A stretch of 31,443 nt of DNA, taken from positions 1 to 31,443 of the forward strand of contig JADGJL010000213.1 of assembly GCA_027600665.1 (NCBI GenBank), in the 5' to 3' direction. Under the pieces are notes generated by a model, which saw only the letters and a program-made list of their open reading frames with translations, was not told where the DNA came from and did not search any database. Numbering within the stretch: the first letter of the stretch is position 1; each line of letters begins with the position of its first letter. Positions 9,001 to 21,000 of this stretch are shown piece by piece. The stretch comes from Irineochytrium annulatum. Taxonomy: Eukaryota > Chytridiomycota > Chytridiomycetes > Chytridiales > Chytridiaceae. A program made the translations under genes and the position numbers.

Positions 9001-12000
9001 GGTGTGCTCTCGGCCGGTGTGCAGAACTGCCCAGTCGGCACCGTCTGCTGTGCTGCAACCAACAGGTGCGATTTCCCTGGCAACTGTCAAGTGGTGTCGA
9101 CGAACTCGTGCGCTGGCGTCGCGAACGGAAACATTGCTTGCGTTACGCAGACGACGTTCAACATTTGTTCGGGCGGTGGTACGTATAACTTTTTTTTTGC
9201 GCAGGAACTTTCTAACATTCTCTCGCTGTCACAGTGTTTGCTGCTGCCCTTAACCAGGCTTGTGCTCCGGGCACTGTCTGCTGCACGGCAGCTAACGCTT
9301 GCGTTTACCCCGGACAATGCCCTACCGCACCGAACTACGTCCCTGTGCCCCAGATTACGGTCTCGACTGTCTACGCTCCCGTACCTGTCGCCGTTACCGC
9401 CGCACCCGCCCCGATCGTTACTGTCGTCTCCAACCAGTTCCCGAACTCTTGCGCCGGTATCCCGGACAACAAGATCGCTTGCAAGAATGCGACTAACTTT
9501 AACATTTGCTTGGGCGGTCGTGAGTTTTTCATACTATAGTAATTTTTCGTTCACGGATTAACAGTGTCTTCGAAGAATACGTCCAGGCTGCCGACCAACG
9601 CTGCCAGCCTGGCCTCGAGTGCTGCACGTCGGTGAACGAGTGTGTGTGGCCGGGCCAGTGCCCCGTTATTACTTACACCGTGACCGCTTACCCGACCGCG
9701 ACGGTGACCCCTGTCGTCGCGCCATACTACATGAACATTTCGATGCCCTGGGTTTACCAGGCGGCGTGCTACAACGTTCCCGACGGTCACATCGCCTGCC
9801 TTACCCCTACGACCTTCAACGAGTGTCTAAATGGTCTGATTCAGCCTGGTGTTCAGAACTGCCCGTCCGGTACGGTCTGCTGTGCCTCGTCAAACCGTTG
9901 TGATTGGCCCTCGAGCTGCGGTGTCGTGGCTGGTAACCTCTGCGCCAACATTCCGAATGGACACATCTCTTGTACCGGCCCGACGACGTTCAATATCTGC
10001 ACGGGAGGCGTCTTTGCCCAAGCCGTCGACCAGTCTTGCGTCCCCGGAACCGTCTGCTGCACCGCCTTGAATTCTTGCGTTTACCCCGGACAATGCCCCG
10101 TCGGTCCCTTGAACACCTACGTGCCCCCAGTTATGGTCATCCCGCCTGTGGCGACCTACGTTGCCATGCCGGCCGTCGTTGCCACGCTTTCGCCCTACAC
10201 GTCTTCGTGCGCTGGTATCATGGATGGCCATATTTCGTGCAAGAACTCGACGAACTTCAACATTTGCCTTGGCGGACGTGAGTGTTGCGCGTGTTTCCTT
10301 GACCAGAGCTTAACTCGATTCCACAGAATATGTCCAGGCCGCCGACCAGGTTTGCCAGCCCGGGCTGCAGTGCTGTACCGTCAACAATGCCTGTGTTCAG
10401 CCCGGCTCCTGCCCGTCGTACGTCTATACCGTTACTCCGCCTCCCATCATTACGTCAACCGTCTATGTTTTGCCATCCGCGACCCCGACCGTCGCGGTGA
10501 CGGCGACAGCTACGGCATCCGCTTCCGCTTCCGTAGCGCCCGTTGTTGTGTACACGCCCCCTGTGTCGGCCTGCGCGAACATGCCAAACGGTCAGATTTC
10601 GTGTCTGAGCGCCTTCACGTACAACGTCTGCCAGAACGGTTTGTTCGCACTTGCTCAGAATGCGGCCTGCCCGTCCGGTACTGTCTGCTGCGCTGCGACA
10701 AACAAGTGCGACTGGTACGGTAACTGCCCTGTCGTTTACGGAAACCTGTGTTACAACATCCCGAACGGCGCCATCTCCTGCACGAGCTCAACGACCTTCA
10801 ACATCTGCGCTGGCGGCGTATTTGCTTTCGCCGTTGACATGTCGTGTTTGCCCGGTACCGTCTGTTGCACAGCCTCGAACAACTGTGTGTTGCCCGGACA
10901 GTGCAACTTCGGCACTACCGTTACGACCGTCCCTACCGCGACAGTCACGGTTGCGACTACGGTTTTAACGGTCACCTCCCTTGTTACCGCCACGGCTACG
11001 ATCAACCCTTACGCGAACGCCTGCTATGGTATTCCGACTGGTTGGATCTCGTGCATGGACGCGACAAAGTACAGTGTTTGCATCAACGGTCAGTACTCGG
11101 CGTTGGTTCAGAGCTGCCCGAGCGGGACAACATGTTGCACGGCTGGCAACGGTTGTGTGCCGACTGGACAATGCCCGGTCAACACGTACACCTACACCGC
11201 GGCCACCGTTCTGACTATCACGACCGTGACCCCAATTACGGTTATTCCTACCCCTACCCCGTCTGTTGTTATCGCTACTTACGTTCCGCCCGTCTCGGCC
11301 TGTTCGGGGATCCCGGATGGCCACATTTCGTGCTTGAACTCCACCACCTTCAACATCTGTCAAGGCGGCGTTTTCGCGCAAGCTGCGGTGCAGACCTGCC
11401 AGCCAGGTCTCTTCTGCTGCACGGCGACCAACAAATGCGACTACCCTGGTAACTGCCCTGTCATTGTTACCAACACTTGCAATGGTGTCGCGAATGGTCA
11501 GATTGCTTGCACCTCGGCGTCAACGTTCAACATTTGCGTGGGGGGAGGTAATTGTTTTCTTTTATGTCTTGGAACTTGGTATTAATCCGTCACTTCAGTT
11601 TTCGCGTCCACAATTAACTACGCTTGCACTCCTGGGTTTATCTGTTGTCCCGCACTGAATTCGTGTGTTTACCCCGGTAATTGCCCAAGTGTTCCCGTGT
11701 TCCCTGTCAATCATCTCGTCGAGAGATCCGAGGCCGAAGATGAGGAGGAGGCCTTGTCAGACGAGGATGGACGCCTGAAGAAGAGGCAGTTCATCGTTAC
11801 CGTCACACAGACCGCGTACCAGACACCAGTGATTTACTATGCGACCGTTACTCAGCCCGTCGGTCTTCCCGTCCTCGTCACCCAAAACCCGTACCCGAAC
11901 TCGTGCGCTGGTATCCCCGACGGCCGTATCTCGTGTGTTAACGGGACGACCTTCAACATTTGTCAAAATGGCAATTACGTTCAGGCCGCATACCAGCACT

Positions 12001-15000
12001 GCCCGGGCGGAACCGTCTGCTGCACGAGTGCAAACCAATGTCTGTACGCCGGACAGTGCCCCGTTGTCTCATACACCCAAACCGTTCCCATCAACACTGT
12101 CATCTCGACCTACACATCATACACCTACGGTTTTGCGACGATTACGCCTGCTGTGTACTCGCCCCCGCCATCTATTTGCTCGGGAATTCCGGACGGTCAC
12201 ATTTCCTGCTTGACTTCGACAACGTTTAATATTTGTCAAAAAGGAGTGTTCGCCTCCGCTAACGCACAAACTTGCCAGCCTGGTACGATTTGCTGCACAG
12301 CAACAAACTCTTGCGTGTGGCCCGGTAGCTGCCCCTCCGTGGTTCAGAACTCGTGCTCGGGAGTCGCCAACAACGCCATCGTCTGCACGAGTGTCAATAC
12401 GTTCAACATCTGCACGAACGGCGTTTTTGCGTCGACGGTCAGCCTTGCCTGCCAGCCCGGTCTCGTGTGCTGCGGTGCCCTCAACCAGTGCGTCTACCCC
12501 GGCCAGTGCCCCGGCGGAGGGTACACGTACACGCCCATTACCGCCGCGCCAACTTATTATGTGACCGTTACCCCGACGCCGACCTATGTTACTCCTAGCA
12601 ACGTTGTCCTTGTCACGGCTACCGTCAACCCGTTCCCTAACTCCTGCGCTGGTGTTCCCGATGGTCGTATCACCTGCATTGATGCCGGCGATCATGACTT
12701 GTTTGCGTACTGTTTCAACGGATGTGAGTGTTAAAATGACGATGGGTTTACGTGGCGTTTGGCCCTAACAATAATCCACTTTAGTATTCGATCATGCTAC
12801 TAACCAAAACTGGCATCAATGCCCGTTGGGAACGTTCTGCTGCATGTCCGCCAACACTTGCGTTTACCCGAACGAGTGCATTCCGCAGGTTTACAGTTAC
12901 TGGTCGACGGTAGCGCCTGCGACTACAACTACGACTGCGACGACGTCATCTGCTACATCCGTCTCAATGACCTCGGTGAAGACACTGACAACAACAATGG
13001 TAACTCAAACGGTGCAAGTTACAACGACGTCGGCGTCCTCAGTGATTACGACCACCACCACGTCGGTTGTCCCGAGTGTTGTCACTGTCTTCGTTCAAGT
13101 CGCCTCTACGCCGTTTGTTATCCCCCAGAGTCCTTGCTACGGCGTCCCCGACAACCATATCTACTGTTTAAGCGCGACACAATACGACGTCTGTCTTAGT
13201 GGTTCGCTTACGACCGCTACGGGGACTTGTCCGCTCGGCACCGTTTGCTGTGCGGCCACAAACAGCTGTGCCTGGCCCGGTTACTGCCCCGTTGTCACCG
13301 CTAACCTTTGCGCCGGCGTGCCGAATAATCAGATTGCGTGCACGAGCTCGAACACCTTCAACATCTGCACAAATGGTGTTTTCGCGTCTACCATCAGCCA
13401 GACGTGCCAGCCAGGCCTCGTGTGTTGTAGTATACTCAACCAGTGCGTCTACCCGGGTCAGTGCCCTACCGGCCTTTACACGACTCCGTACGCGATCGCG
13501 AGCCCCGTCGTCCCGCTCAACCCCGCCCCCGCCGTTGTCGTTACGGCAAACCCCTACCCGAATGCTTGCACCGGTATTACGAACGGACATATCGCTTGTA
13601 TCACCTCGACGACCTTCAACATCTGCCAGAACGGCGTGTTTGCCTCTACGTCGGCGCAAACTTGCCCTGCCGGCACTGTATGCTGTACCGCCCTTAACGA
13701 GTGTGTCTACGCAGGGCAGTGCCCCACTGTTACTTACACCGTTACGCCGCCCGCCGCTACGTTCACAGTGACCATTATGAAGGAGAAACGTCAGGTTGCT
13801 ACCCCGACTCCGTATGGCTCATGCTACGGTATCCCGGACGGCCATATAAGCTGTCTCAGCGCGACGTCGTTCAATATATGTGAGTACGGGGCGTTTGCCC
13901 GGGCTCCGCCGCAGAATTGCCCGGCTGGAACGGTTTGCTGCACGGCAACGAACAAATGCGACTGGCCCGGGAATTGCCCGGTTGTTACTAGCAACGCTTG
14001 CTACAACATTCCCGACGGCCACATCGCTTGCACGAGCAGTACTACGTTCAATATCTGCACCGGTGGAGGTCAGTTTTTTTCGCTTTTTAGAAATTCTTGC
14101 TCGTACTAAAAAGTCATTGCAGTTTTCGCCAACGCACTCAACCAGAACTGCCTTCCGGGTCTGCAGTGCTGCACGGCGACAAATCAATGTGTCTACCCCG
14201 GCCAATGCCCGACTGGCGGGTACGTGTATACGACAACAATTGCGCCTCCCGCCATCTACTACACCCCGGTTACGACATACGTGGCTCCCGTCCAAGTCAC
14301 GGTTACCAGTACACCGTACCCGAACAATTGCCTTGGCGTTCCGGACGGCACGGTTACTTGCCGCAATGGCACGAACTATAACCTTTGCGTTGGCGGCCAG
14401 TTCGCAATTGCGGCGGATGCTGTTTGCCCCTCTGGCACAAGCTGTTGCAACGCCGCTCGCGGATGTGTTGTTGGGAACTCTTGCAACGCCGTTACGTACA
14501 CATACCCGCAGGTCATCGCCACATACACCCCGAACCCTATCCCGACCTACACGGCCACCCCGAGCATGTGTTCTGGCGTTCCGGACAACCATATTTCGTG
14601 CTTAAGCGCGACGACCTTCAACATCTGCCTTGCCGGTCAATTCGCTCAGGCTGCGCCTCAGTCCTGCCCGGTCGGAACTCTTTGCTGCGCCGCGACGAAC
14701 AGCTGCAACTGGCCTGGCAGCTGCCCGGTCTTGGTCGGAAGCCTCTGCTCGGGCATCCCTGATAACCACATCTCGTGCACGGGTAGAACAACCTTTAACA
14801 TCTGTCTTGGAGGAGGTAACATCGATATAAATCAATTACGCCCTTTTTCCTAAACGGTCTTGTTTTTCAGTTTTCGCAAATGCCCTTGATCAGTCTTGCG
14901 TTCCCGGAACTGTCTGCTGCACTGCCCTCAACCAGTGTGTCTGGCCCGGACAATGCCCGACCGGAACGTTCACCACTCCGGCTGTGCTTGCTCAGGCTAC

Positions 15001-18000
15001 CGTCACTTTTGCGTCGACCCCGACTGTTGTCGCGCTTAATCCGTTCCCGAACTCTTGTGTTGGCATTATGGATGGTCACATATCCTGCATCAACGCTACG
15101 TCGTTCAATATTTGTCAGGGTGGCGTTTACGCCCAGGCGGCGCCGCAGACCTGCCAAGGTAGTTTAACGTGCTGCACCTCTTCGAACAGCTGTGTCTACC
15201 CCGGCCAGTGCCCGACCAACTACTACACGGTTTCTGCTCCCATTACCACCTACTATGTGACGACTATCCAGCCAACAGCGACTCCCGTCCCAACCGTGGT
15301 CACTGGAAACGGCTGTGCAGGTGTACCGGATAACAGGATTTACTGTTACGACTCCACGCGCTTTAACGTCTGCCTTGGCGGTTTGTTCTCGCAAGTAAAC
15401 CCCGTCACATGCCCGGCTGGAACTGTGTGCTGCACGGCGACAAACAAATGCGATTGGCCCGGTAACTGCCCAGCTGTCGTCAATAATTGGTGCTATAATA
15501 TTCCGAACGGTCATCTTGGGTGTACTGGAACAACTACGTTTAACATTTGCTCTGGTGGAGGTAATGTCATTATACATTTGTTCAATTATGATAGCGTTTT
15601 AACAATGTTACAGTCTTCTCGTACCCTACCGACTTCACGTGCAGTCCCGGGACGGTTTGCTGTGCTGCCACGAACTCTTGCGTCTTCCCTGGTCTTTGCC
15701 CGAGTGGTCTCTACACATACACCCAGACTTTGCAGCAGATCGTTACCGTAGCTCCGACGCCGACTTTAGTCCCCGTCATTGCCACTATTAACCCTTACCC
15801 GAACTCGTGTGTTGGGATTACGGACGGTCACATTGCGTGCAAGAATGCGACGAACTTCAACGTTTGCCAAGGAGGAGGTAGTTTAGTTTGTTGTTTACCC
15901 GTTATATGTTTAATTGAATTTTTTTTTTTTAGTTTATGCGCAGGCCGCGGATCAAGTTTGTCCCGCTGGTCTCACTTGCTGCACGTCAATGAATCAGTGT
16001 GTGTACGCTGGACAGTGTCCCGTCACTACGTACACCGCCACGCTTTATAACCCGGCCCCTTCGTCGATTCCTGCCCCGATTTCGGTTTATGCTCCGGTTG
16101 CGTCTTCTTGTGGAGGCATCCCGAATAACTACATCTCCTGCGTCAATGCGACCGCCTTCAACATTTGCAACAACGGCGTCTTCCAGGCGAACGGCGTGCA
16201 AAGCTGTCCGGCCGGTACTGTTTGCTGTGCTGCTACGAATAGCTGCAATTGGCCTGGAAGTTGCCCTGTTATAGTTGGAACCCTTTGTTCAAACGTTCCC
16301 GATAACCATATCTCGTGCACGTCGTCCACGACTTTCAATATTTGTACTGGAGGAGGTAAAGATCTTCTGTACTTTGCTGGCGTTAAATTTTATTCCGTAT
16401 AGTGTTCGCCCATGCCGCTGATCAAAGCTGCCAACCTGGACTGCAGTGCTGTACCGCCACGAACTCTTGTGTTTACCCCGGCCAATGCCCGACAGGCCCT
16501 TTCGTGACCCCGGCTCCAATCGCTAGCCCCGTCGTAACGTACGCTTACGCGCCGCTTGTGACGACTCTTTCGTTGTACCCGAATTCCTGCACGGGTATCG
16601 CGGACAATCACATTGCGTGCAAGAACGCTACCAACTTCAATATCTGCTCTGGCGGACGTAAGAATTTAGATATGCTTAATTTGTCTTATTTGCCCTTAGT
16701 GTACGTGAACGCTGCGGACCAGATTTGCCCCGCCGGCACTACCTGCTGCACATCGTCTAACGCATGCGTGTACCCTGGACAATGTCCCGCTTACACCTAC
16801 ACCGTTACTTTGGCTGCTTCTACGTATACGGTTGCCCCGTCGCCTGTTGTCACCGTCGTTCCTTATAAGTATCCGTCATACATTAACCCGTGTTCGAACG
16901 CGCCTGACGGTCAAATTTATTGTTTGTCGGCTAACACGTACAATTTGTGTTACAATCAAGGTTTGTGATTTTCTATGTTGCGTCTTTTTTGGACTTATGC
17001 GCATGCTCTTGTTCTAGCTCCTTTTAACGGTCCGGTTGATACGTGCCCTCTTGGGACCGTGTGCTGCAGCTCTACTAATCGGTGCGATTATCCGGGTAAC
17101 TGCCCCGTCGTCGTAAGCAATCAGTGCGCCGGTATTGGGGACGGAAACCTTGCGTGTACGGGCTCGTACACGTACAACATCTGTTACAAGGGTATTTTCT
17201 CGTTGGGCATCGACAGTTCGTGTCAGCCGGGGACGGTGTGCTGCACCGCTCTGAACCAATGTGTTTGGCCTGGTCAATGTCCGTCAGCCAACAACGCGAA
17301 CTCGGTGGCCACTGTTACTGCAACCTCGGGAACTTGCGTTGGTGTTCCTGACGGCCATATTTCCTGCGTGTCACCCACGTCGTACGGATATTGCTTCTAT
17401 GGCAGCTTCTACCCGGCACCAATGCAGAGCTGTCCTACCGGCACCGTCTGCTGTACGGGTCTTAACCAATGTTTGTGGGCTGGACAATACTGCCCCTCAG
17501 TCTACCAACTCAGCATTGGCGCGGCCATTCCGTTCATTCAGGGAGCAGTGGCTGTTGCACCAGCGGTTGTTGGGTCGTGCGCTGGAGTACCGGATAATCA
17601 CGTTGCCTGCACATCTGCAACTACTTTTGGTATCTGTTTGGGTGGAGGTAAATACCCTTGCTTCAAGTCCTTCTCTTAATTCTTGTAGCGTTTGCCTCCG
17701 GGGGAGCGTCGCAGTCCTGCCAAGCCGGTCTTATTTGCTGTCAAATTAGCAACATTTGCACTTACCCCGGGCAGTGTTCCGCTCCATTCGGTGGGTCTGC
17801 TCCCGCCGGTGGCTCTGGTGGCTCCTCTGGTGGCTCCGCTGGTGCGGTCGCACCTTCCTCAGGCGGATCAGTCGTCTCGAACGTCAGCCCTTATGGTTCT
17901 TGCGCTGGTATCCCCGATGGCCACGCCGCCTGCTTGGACGCATCCACCTTTAACCTTTGTTCCGGCGGAGGTTTGTTCGTATGGGAATAGCTCTCTCTAA

Positions 18001-21000
18001 TCCTTTGATTTAGCTTATATAAAAGCTTTGGCTCAATCCTGTCAGCAAGGTTTAGTCTGCTGCACGATTTTGAACCAGTGCGTTTGGCCTGGACAATGCC
18101 CGACTATCATTCCTCCGTCGTCGACGGCGACGACGTCGGCGTCCGCAATTTCGGGTGCACAAACTACTAGCGTTGGTGCGGCAAACACGTCATCTAAAGC
18201 CACGTCATCCGCCAAAGCCACAACCTCCACGAAGGCGACAACATCAGCTAAGAAAGCGACGACTACTAGTAAGAAGGCTGCTACTACTACGTCTAAGAAA
18301 GCGACAACGACTACGACAACGACTGCCCTCCCCTTCGTCATGCAAGAGCGTAGGGACGCTGAAATTGATGTATTGCAGAAGCGTCAGAATGCCGCCTACC
18401 CGAACTCGTGCAACTCCATCCCAAACAACCAGATTGCTTGCTTCAATAGCACGGCCTTTAACATCTGCTCAGGACAAGGTGATTATGGCGTACTCTTCAT
18501 CTTCTAACGTACAATTTAGCACCCGTCGGCCTTGTGCAATTGTGCCCGGCCGGAACTGTCTGCTGCACGGGTTTGAATTCTTGCATTTGGCCGGGCCAGA
18601 CGTGCCCTCCACCCCCGGGTCCCGTCGCCATTACGTCTACTCCGGTACCATTCGTGACCAATGCCGCAACGCCGACGGTGACGACTGTGAGCGGCAGCTG
18701 CGCTGGAATTCCGAATGGGAATGCACTATGCCTTTCTTCAACGTCGTTCGCTATTTGTCAAAACGGAGGTAATGTTTCACTGCGCGACATGGTTCTGATT
18801 TTGTTGCAGTTTTCGCCTCGAATGTAGCGCAGTATTGCCAACCTGGTTTGATTTGCTGCACCGCCACAAATTCATGCGTGTATCCCGGTCAATGTCCTAG
18901 TGTTGCCCTACCACCAACGACGAACCTTTGCGCCGGTATCCCGGATGGCCACATTGCTTGCAAGAACTCGACCAACTTTAATATCTGTCTTGGGCAAAGT
19001 ACAGGGAGAAATTCTTAGTAATCCTTATTAATTTGTTTAAAGCCTTCGTCAATGCACTCGATCAAGTTTGCCAGCCGGGTCTTACCTGCTGTACTTCACT
19101 TAACCAGTGTATCTCCCCGTCGAGCTCATGCCCTTCTACTGCCCCGCTTGCAGCCCCGGTCACTACTACTATCGTTATTGGAGCAGTGATTCCGACCGCG
19201 ACGAATGTGTGGGTGCCCCTTGGATCATGCTTCGGCGTGCCAAACGGAAACATTGCGTGCAAGACTGCAACTTCTTTCAACGTCTGCGTGAACGGAGGTA
19301 ACTTGACCCTAATCGGTTTATCTAAAGCTTCCTAGTCTTCGCTTCTGCAGTTGACGGGTTTTGCCAAGCTGGTTTAGTTTGTTGTCAAGCCACCAATAGC
19401 TGCTCGACAGTACAGGACTGCTTTGGGCCTCCGTACGTCGCCCCTGTGAACCTTTGCTCTGGTATTGCCAACGGCAGAATCTCGTGCTTCAACTCCACGT
19501 CGTTCGGAATTTGCGAGAACGGAGGTATGACGATGCCGCACGACTTTGCCTTACTAATTGCTCTTCGTAGCCTTTGTTCAATCCATTCCTCAAAACTGCG
19601 CTCCGGGCTTCCAATGTTGCACGTCACAAAATCAGTGCGTCCTCGCGGGTCAATGCACAGTTCCGAACGTTATCCCTACACCCGTACCTCAAGTATTGAC
19701 GACAACCTCGGCGACAACAACTCAGAGTCGCACTTCTGCGAGCAGCACCGCAACTGCAGCAGCTACCCCTATCGTGCCCACGTGTCGTGGAGTGACGGAC
19801 GGCAACATTGCCTGCATCAATTCTACCTCGTTCGACTATTGTCTTGGCCAAAGTAATTTCTTTTTTTATTTTGGGTAGGGTTGTGTTGACAACTTTCAGG
19901 GTTTTTGGGCCTTGGCCTTCAAAATTGTGCACCGGGCACAATTTGTTGTATGACCACAAATCTCTGTGACTACCCGCAGAATTGTCCTGCAGTCAGGCCG
20001 TTCCTTATCGGTCCTTGGAACCCGTGTTCGTATGTCCCGAACGGTGCTATCTCCTGTAAGACGCCGACGACTTTCAATGTTTGCTTGAACCAAGGTCTGT
20101 TTCATCTGCGCCGCGTTTATGTTTCTAACTCGAATACGTAGTCTTTGCCTCTGCCAATGATCAAACATGTCCGTCCGGGCTTCAGTGTTGCACGTACTTG
20201 AACGAATGTGTGTACCCCGGCGGCTGCCCAGTTCCAAACGTCTACCCCCCTGTGCCCGCAGTCGGTTCGATTTCTACGTATTCCCCTTCGTCCTGTGTTG
20301 GAGTTGCGGATGGGCACATCGCTTGTACCTCTCCAACGCAGTTCACAACGTGCTTGAACCAAGTGTTTGCTTCCTCGACGAGTCAGACTTGCCCTCCCGG
20401 CCTCGTCTGCTGCGCTGCTCATAACAACTGTGACCTCCCGGCCAACTGTCCCTCCGTTCTTTCGACCATAGTCACCGGAGTGCCGACGGGCGCATACGCT
20501 GGTTCATGTATTGGGGCTCCGAACGGAAGTATCAAATGTACTGGTCCCCAAACCTTCAACTACTGTCAAAACGGCCTGTTCGTAAATGCTCCGTCGCAGA
20601 CTTGTGCGGCTGGTACGATCTGCTGCGCTGCCACCAACAGCTGCAACTATCTCGCTTCGTGCCCCGGGGGTGCCGCCGCTACCGTCGCTGGGAACCCCTA
20701 CGTCGCCACAACTGCTGCCAACGCAATCTCATGCAGTGGCCTTCCTAACGGCGCAACGGTCTGCACGGGTGCTAATACGTTCAATTACTGTGCCAACGGT
20801 GCTATAATGGCCAGTACCGCCTCCCAGTCATGCCCATCTACTCTGGTCTGCTGCGCTGGCACTGGGCGTTGCGACTACGCGTCAAACTGTGGAGCGGCTG
20901 GCACTATGTCGACTACAGTCGGCTCTGGGACGATTGTTCCAACCACTGGGTCGACCTCCAGCTGCGCTGGAGTGGCCGATGGTCAAATCGTCTGCACGGG

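Larger units (their letters stand above)
7307..17500 (+). repeat. Three-module higher-order repeat, modules 5-43
   Basis: Thirty-nine modules follow a period of three. Type A (5, 8, 11 ... 41) ends like TNKCDWPGNCPVV and is joined to the next by only about five residues. Type B (6, 9, 12 ... 42) typically ends like LNQCVYPGQCPTG and has a linker that is usually long. Type C (7, 10, 13 ... 43) ends like CVYPGQCP or CVYAGQCP and has a long Thr/Val/Pro/Tyr linker. One trimer is about 690 coding bases; exons 14 and 15 (693 and 690 bases) are each exactly one trimer long. This points to amplification of a three-module unit, not of single modules. Confidence 0.8.
17689..20094 (+). repeat. Single-module exon array, modules 44-52
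   Basis: Exons 21-28 each carry one module-length unit (189-465 bases). Every module here is split by the phase 1 intron, unlike the trimer zone where many modules are intronless. The three-module period is lost. Linkers vary: Gly/Ser-rich after module 44, Lys/Thr-rich after 45, very short after 47 and 49. Confidence 0.75.

Noticed and set aside
8278..9561. Long frames running across several introns of the giant gene, and many antisense frames
   Set aside because: They leave the module frame at the splice sites or read the complement of the repeat; only the frame with the eight-cysteine pattern is coding.
9520..9567. Alternative acceptor ending at 9567 (TTAACAG) for the ninth intron
   Set aside because: It is the stronger-looking AG but gives the wrong frame. 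The acceptor ending at 9575 restores QYVQAADQ, as at the parallel intron 10278-10326.
7307..17500. CRISPR-like or transposon-derived repeat
   Set aside because: The repeats are in frame, vary at synonymous positions, and encode a conserved cysteine pattern; there are no terminal repeats or transposase.
18235..18303. Lys-Lys pairs in the basic linker as further cleavage sites
   Set aside because: KK is poorly cut by Kex2-type enzymes and these pairs lack the following Gln seen at the three KR sites.
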